From contig JAUJMY010000001.1 of NCBI GenBank assembly GCA_030446625.1, forward strand, positions 107,496 to 171,495: DNA of 64,000 nucleotides. The letters run 5' to 3'. Of this stretch, positions 60,940 through 64,000 are shown in pieces. The notes beneath the pieces are model-generated. The model was not told the DNA's origin and did not search any database. It saw only the letters and a program-made list of their open reading frames with translations. A program made the translations under genes and the position numbers. The stretch's first letter is position 1. Each line of letters begins with the position of its first letter. Source of the DNA: Gaiellaceae bacterium (GTDB lineage: Bacteria; Actinomycetota; Thermoleophilia; Gaiellales; Gaiellaceae).

Positions 60940-61251
60940 GTGGCCGACGTCGACGTCTGCCCGATCGAGGAGCTGCCGCCGGGCACGTGCAAGATCGTCC
61001 ACGCGGGCCAGGTCTCGGTCGGCGTCTACAACATCGCCGGCGAGCTCTACGGTCTCGAGGATCGCTGCTCGCACGACGACGGCCCGCTCGCCGAGGGCGA
61101 GTGGGAGCCGGACGGGGGCATCGTCATCTGCCCTCGCCACGGCGCCCGGTTCGACATCCGCACCGGCCGCGCGCTGACCCTGCCGGCATACGTCCCCGTG
61201 GACACGTTCCCCGTCCGCGTCGAGGACGGGGTCGTCAAGGTCAACGTCTAG
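60940..61251 (+). CDS. Rieske [2Fe-2S] ferredoxin-like protein
   Basis: A 103-residue non-haem Rieske ferredoxin from GTG 60940. Cluster ligands are DRCSHDDGPLAEGEW (C-x-H) and VICPRHGARFDIRTG (C-x2-H). It resembles the small ferredoxins found after sufU in actinobacterial suf loci. Seven bases separate it from sufU, so it is part of the operon and may deliver electrons in cluster assembly. Confidence 0.9.
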   Translation: MADVDVCPIEELPPGTCKIVHAGQVSVGVYNIAGELYGLEDRCSHDDGPLAEGEWEPDGGIVICPRHGARFDIRTGRALTLPAYVPVDTFPVRVEDGVVKVNV

Positions 61252-61265
61252 GCGAGGCCGACGGC

Positions 61266-61853
61266 GTGCACGACGAACGCGCGCTCGGCGTGCTGGCGAG
61301 GCTCGAGGCGGAGGACGCGGACGAGCGTGAGCGTGGGCTGCCGCCGATGCTGCGCGCGCGGCAGGTGGCGCCGACCACGGGCCGCTTCCTCTTCTCGCTC
61401 GTCGCGCCGCTGCGCGAGTGCCGCGTCCTCGAGATCGGCGGCTCGCGCGGCTACTCGACGATCTGGCTCGCGGCGGGGTGCCGCATCGGCGGCGGCCGCG
61501 TGGTCTCGCTCGAGCACGATGCGGCGAAGCTCGACGTGCGCCGCGCGAACGTCGCCGACGCGGGTCTCGAGGCCGCGTGCGAGCTCGTCGACGGAGACGC
61601 ATTCGAGACGATCCCGCGGCTCGAGCCGCCGTTCGACGTCTGCTTCCTCGATGCCGAGAAGGACGACTACGAGCGGCTGTTCGAGCTGGCGCGGACGAAG
61701 CTGCGACGCGGGTCGCTCGTCGTCGCGGACAACGTGCTCTCGCACGAGGAGACGCTCGGCGCGTACTCGCGCGCGCGCCAGGAGGACCCGACGCTCGCCA
61801 GCGTCACCGTCCCCCTCGACCGCGGGTTGGAGCTGACCGCCGTCCTCGGGTAG
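61266..61853 (+). CDS. O-methyltransferase-like protein (class I SAM)
   Basis: About 195 residues from GTG 61266. Motif I is RVLEIGGSRGYSTIWLA, followed by VVSLEHDAAKLDVRRANV and PFDVCFLDAEKDDYERLFE, the catechol-O-methyltransferase-type layout (Methyltransf_3/24). N-terminal PPMLRARQVAPTTGRFL also fits. It begins 15 bases after the Rieske stop. Substrate unknown. Confidence 0.85.
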   Translation: MHDERALGVLARLEAEDADERERGLPPMLRARQVAPTTGRFLFSLVAPLRECRVLEIGGSRGYSTIWLAAGCRIGGGRVVSLEHDAAKLDVRRANVADAGLEAACELVDGDAFETIPRLEPPFDVCFLDAEKDDYERLFELARTKLRRGSLVVADNVLSHEETLGAYSRARQEDPTLASVTVPLDRGLELTAVLG

Positions 61854-61857
61854 ACGC

Positions 61858-61863
61858 TACGAT
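61858..61863 (+). promoter_or_regulatory. probable -10 of the structured small transcript
   Basis: TACGAT fits TANNNT and lies 4 bases after the methyltransferase stop. Transcription would begin near 61870, just before the strong ribosome-binding sequence. No -35 with 16-18 base spacing is evident. Confidence 0.35.
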
Positions 61864-61894
61864 GCGCGTACCGCGGAAAGGAGGTGGTCCGGAC

Positions 61895-61936
61895 GTGACA
61901 GATTCCAGTACGGGCAGTGGAGGTACCAGCGGGTAG
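61895..61936 (+). CDS. 13-codon ORF with an extreme Shine-Dalgarno
   Basis: GTG 61895 to TAG 61936 encodes VTDSSTGSGGTSG. Upstream, AAAGGAGGTGGTCC (61877-61890) matches 13 of 14 bases of the sequence complementary to the 16S rRNA tail (AAAGGAGGTGATCC). Spacing to the GTG is 10. An in-frame ATG at 61862 would give 24 residues but lies upstream of the probable transcription start. The stop codon is inside the 5' strand of the helix of the following RNA structure. Confidence 0.45.
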   Translation: MTDSSTGSGGTSG

Positions 61937-62089
61937 AGGTGCGTCCCCGGGACCTACGGGGAATCGCCTAGCCAGCGTAGGGGACTCGCGCTTCGCGCCG
62001 CCGGCTCTCGAGGGCCGGCAGGAAGCGCCTCTACCAATTCGACGCTGGTAACCGGAACAGGGGGCCGCACGAGCGGCCCCCTTTCTTTT
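61932..62089 (+). ncRNA. candidate structured RNA ending in an intrinsic terminator
   Basis: GGTAGAGGTGCGTCC (61932-61946) pairs with GGAAGCGCCTCTACC (62021-62035) over 15 positions (one G-U, one G/A). Inside, CCTACG (61953-61958) pairs with CGTAGG (61976-61981), and GCCGGC (62000-62005) with GCCGGC (62014-62019). The loop CCAGCGT (61972-61978) is complementary to ACGCTGG (62042-62048), a possible pseudoknot. No downstream plus-strand gene follows closely, so this is a stand-alone transcript end, not an obvious attenuator. Matches no RNA class I know. Confidence 0.6.
62060..62089 (+). terminator. intrinsic terminator
   Basis: GGGGGCCGC (62060-62068) and GCGGCCCCC (62073-62081) form a perfect 9-bp stem with an ACGA loop, followed by TTTCTTTT. 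The clearest terminator in the window; it ends the sufS-region/small RNA transcription 13 bases before the convergent NDUFA9-like gene's stop. Confidence 0.93.
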
Positions 62090-62102
62090 GCCGGCGCGAG
62101 GC

Positions 62103-62984
62103 TCAGGCCGCGCGGCGGAGCTGCTCGTCCAGCGTGACGAGCGGCAGCTCGAACGTCTCGAGCGCGGGCCGCGTGTCGGCCACGTTGTCTCCGGCGCCGA
62201 GCATCTTCAGCTGGTCGCGCGTGACGAGCGGGTTCGGCAGGCGCTCCAAGACGCTCGCCTGGAGGCGCATCACGCCCATCGGCACGTGCACCGTCGGGCG
62301 GCGGATCCGCAGCACGCGCTTGATCCGGTCGTAGAGCTCGTTCCACGTGACCACGTCGGGGCCGCCGAGCTCGAACGTGCGGTTCGACGCGCCGGGGTGG
62401 TCGACCGACCGCGCGAAGAACTGCGCGACGTCGTCGACCCAGATGGGCTGGATGCGTTGATCCCCCGCGCCTGCGATCGGCGTCGCCGGCGAGTAACGCG
62501 CGAGCCGCAGGAACGTCGGCAGGACGCCGCCGTCACGGCCGAAGACGAAGCTCGGCCGGAAGATCACGTGGTCGATGCCGGAGCCCTTCACCGCCTGCTC
62601 CATCTCCCACTTCGCGCCGAAGTACGGCACGAGGTCCTTCGTCTCCTCGCTCGTGCCGAGCGCGCTCATCAGGACGAACCGGCGCACGCCGGCGCCCTTC
62701 GCGGCGGCGACGAGGTCGCGCGTGCCCTGGCTCATGATCCGCTCGAAGTCGCGTGGCTGGCCGACGATGATCGCCACGAGGTGCACGACCGCGTCGCAGC
62801 CGTCCACGGCGCGCCGGAGGCTCGCGGCGTCGGTCATGTCACCGGCGACGAGCTCGCAGCCGAGCGCCTCGAGCTCGCGGCCGCTTCCCGTCCGGACGAG
62901 GCAGCGGACCGGCAGCTCGCGCTCGCGCAGGGCGGCCACGGCCTTCGGCCCGATGAAGCCGGTCCCGCCGGTGACGAGGATCAC
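62103..62984 (-). CDS. NDUFA9-like SDR-family protein
   Basis: A 293-residue atypical extended SDR from GTG 62984. The nucleotide motif is VILVTGGTGFIGPKAVAAL, followed by LVAGDMTDAASL, VHLVAIIVGQPRDF, the YFGAKWEMEQAV region where YxxxK is replaced by YFGAK, and FRPSFVFGRDGGVLPTF. It resembles the complex I accessory NDUFA9/NAD(P)H-binding family, often a quinone-metabolism or stress protein in bacteria. Exact role unknown. Confidence 0.85.
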   Translation of the reverse strand: MILVTGGTGFIGPKAVAALRERELPVRCLVRTGSGRELEALGCELVAGDMTDAASLRRAVDGCDAVVHLVAIIVGQPRDFERIMSQGTRDLVAAAKGAGVRRFVLMSALGTSEETKDLVPYFGAKWEMEQAVKGSGIDHVIFRPSFVFGRDGGVLPTFLRLARYSPATPIAGAGDQRIQPIWVDDVAQFFARSVDHPGASNRTFELGGPDVVTWNELYDRIKRVLRIRRPTVHVPMGVMRLQASVLERLPNPLVTRDQLKMLGAGDNVADTRPALETFELPLVTLDEQLRRAA

Positions 62985-63049
62985 GCGCAGAGTGTGACGG
63001 TTTCGGGGCGGCAGGGGGTCGGTTGTCGTCGTCGCGCGTCGTCCGTACC

Positions 63050-64000
63050 GTGACACGCGTGACGTTCCTGGAGCCGACGTCGCCGCGGCGACGGCAGCTG
63101 ATGCGGAGCCGCCGCCGCCGGCGGCGCGCCGCGGCGGCCGCCGCCGTCGCCCTCGCGGGCGCGGCGATCGCGGCCGCGGCGCTCACGCTCGTGGCGGACG
63201 CGACCGACGACGCCCCGGTCCCGTCCGCGACGAAGGCGCGCGCGCGGCCGCAGGCGGCGGCGGCACCGGTGGCACCCCCGCGTCCCGCGCGGCGGCCGGT
63301 CCCGAAGGAGATCCGTGGGATTCACCTGCACATGTCGTTCGCGTCGCAGCTCGACCGCTTCGTGGCGCTCAGGTCGAGCGGCCTCAACACGATCGAGCTC
63401 GACGTGAAGGACGAGGCGGGACGGCTCGCGTTCGCGCCGCGCAGCGTGCCGCTCGCGCGCGCGATCGGCGCCGCGCGTCCCTACAACCGGCCGAGGCACG
63501 TCGCGCGACGACTGCACGCGCACGGGATCTACCTGATCGGGCGCGTCGTCGTCTTCCAGGATCCTCCCCTCGCCGAGGCCCGCCCGGAGCTCGCGGTGCA
63601 ACGCGCGGACGGATCCGTCTGGCGTGCGGCGTCCGGCCATGCGTGGGTGAACCCGTACGACCGGCGCGTCTGGGACTACAGCGTCGGCGTCGCGGAGGCG
63701 GCCGCGCGCGCGGGCTTCGACGAGATCCAGTTCGACTACGTGCGCTTCCCGAGCGACGGCGACCTGAGCGCCATCCGCTACCCGCGCGGCGGCACCGGCG
63801 CCGACGCGGGCACGATCGCGCGCTTCGTCCGCTACGCGTCGAAGCGGCTCCGGCCGCTCGGCGCGCGTGTCTCAGCGGACGTCTTCGGGCTCGCGGCGAC
63901 CCTCGACGTCGGCGTCGGGCAGGCCCCGCGGCTCCTCTCCGAGCACGTCGACGCGCTCTACCCGATGGTCTACCCCTCGCACTTCACGCCGGGCTCCTAC
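63050..64000 (+). CDS. putative glycoside hydrolase of the DUF4015 family, 3' end outside window
   Basis: Open from GTG 63050 (alternative GTG 63059) to the window edge, 317 codons. A basic start (RRRQLMRSRRRRRRA) and one hydrophobic segment (AAAAAVALAGAAIAAAALTLV) give a membrane anchor or signal sequence, followed by an Ala/Pro linker. The TIM-barrel-like domain begins at EIRGIHLHMSFASQLDRF, with NTIELDVKDEAG, YLIGRVVVFQDPPLA, FDEIQFDYVRFPSDG (conserved DYVRFP) and SADVFGLAATLD. Substrate unknown. Confidence 0.85.
   Translation, partial: MTRVTFLEPTSPRRRQLMRSRRRRRRAAAAAAVALAGAAIAAAALTLVADATDDAPVPSATKARARPQAAAAPVAPPRPARRPVPKEIRGIHLHMSFASQLDRFVALRSSGLNTIELDVKDEAGRLAFAPRSVPLARAIGAARPYNRPRHVARRLHAHGIYLIGRVVVFQDPPLAEARPELAVQRADGSVWRAASGHAWVNPYDRRVWDYSVGVAEAAARAGFDEIQFDYVRFPSDGDLSAIRYPRGGTGADAGTIARFVRYASKRLRPLGARVSADVFGLAATLDVGVGQAPRLLSEHVDALYPMVYPSHFTPGSY

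Noticed and set aside
61932-62089. tmRNA, SRP RNA, 6S RNA or RNase P RNA
   Set aside because: No tRNA-like ends or tag ORF, no SRP tetraloop block, no P4 signature; the 6S-type open bubble is not evident.

Overview
The window is one contiguous stretch of very GC-rich bacterial DNA. Coding density is high, GTG and TTG starts are common, and many neighbouring genes overlap by 1-4 bases. The gene content (MMPL transporter, suf genes with SufU, PolX-PHP, RmlABCD, DUF1998 helicase, Zur-like box, TANNNT -10 elements close to start codons) fits a high-GC actinobacterium. A Thermoleophilia-type lineage (Gaiellales/Solirubrobacterales) is my best guess, by inference only. The organism looks aerobic (NDH-2, A2-type cytochrome c oxidase with a cytochrome c fused to subunit II) and Gram-positive in its wall genes (M23 and SpoIID proteins, Tat export). 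No phage, insertion sequence, CRISPR array or toxin-antitoxin locus was seen.

Layout. 1-6.9 kb: minus-strand housekeeping genes (NDH-2, a methyltransferase / DUF1998 helicase / dimethylargininase operon) and a CAP-domain protein. 6.9-9.9 kb: a TPP riboswitch driving thiD-thiM-thiE-thiL. 10-15.8 kb: dolichol-phosphate-mannose-synthase-like glycosyltransferase, PolX, trehalose phosphatase, two half-size TauE/SafE proteins, and a ZIP transporter with a Fur/Zur regulator and a Zur-like box. 15.9-23.2 kb: M23 peptidase, Lon with Hsp20, MMPL transporter. 24-27.6 kb: the dTDP-sugar operon rmlA-C-D-(SRPBCC)-B. 27.6-34.1 kb: Ser/Thr kinase, SpoIID protein, subtilase and a WlbA/WlbB-like sugar-modifying pair. 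34.1-36.4 kb: tRNA-Lys(CTT) and a tandem-GAF histidine kinase. 36.5-42 kb: coxB-coxA-(two-repeat USP-like)-coxC, a hairpin-rich leader, a small membrane protein and a dihaem cytochrome c. 42-45.5 kb: STAS, TPR, amidohydrolase, tatC, tatA. 45.7-50.8 kb: sufC-sufB, four tandem VOC (glyoxalase-fold) genes, sufD. 50.9-57.5 kb: split YeeE transporter, GFA protein, an MFS-GrpB fusion, greA, MBL hydrolase, YceH, PhnB-like VOC, M29-like aminopeptidase. 57.5-64 kb: ettA, sufS-sufU-Rieske-methyltransferase, a candidate structured small RNA with a 13-codon ORF and a strong terminator, an NDUFA9-like protein, and the start of a DUF4015 putative glycosidase.

Two cross-cutting observations matter to users. 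First, at least six genes carry single-base frameshifts: the stress-type protein at 17.5 kb, the MMPL transporter, the subtilase, the histidine kinase, SufB and one VOC gene. The SufB break lies in a poly-G run and several others come in compensating pairs, so most look like assembly or sequencing indels. The VOC case looks like a decayed gene. Second, the least explained sequence is the roughly 220-nt transcript unit at 61.86-62.09 kb. It has a nearly perfect complement to the 16S rRNA 3' tail, a tiny ORF, a long closing helix, a possible pseudoknot and an intrinsic terminator. The three-hairpin region at 41.0-41.2 kb is the next best candidate.
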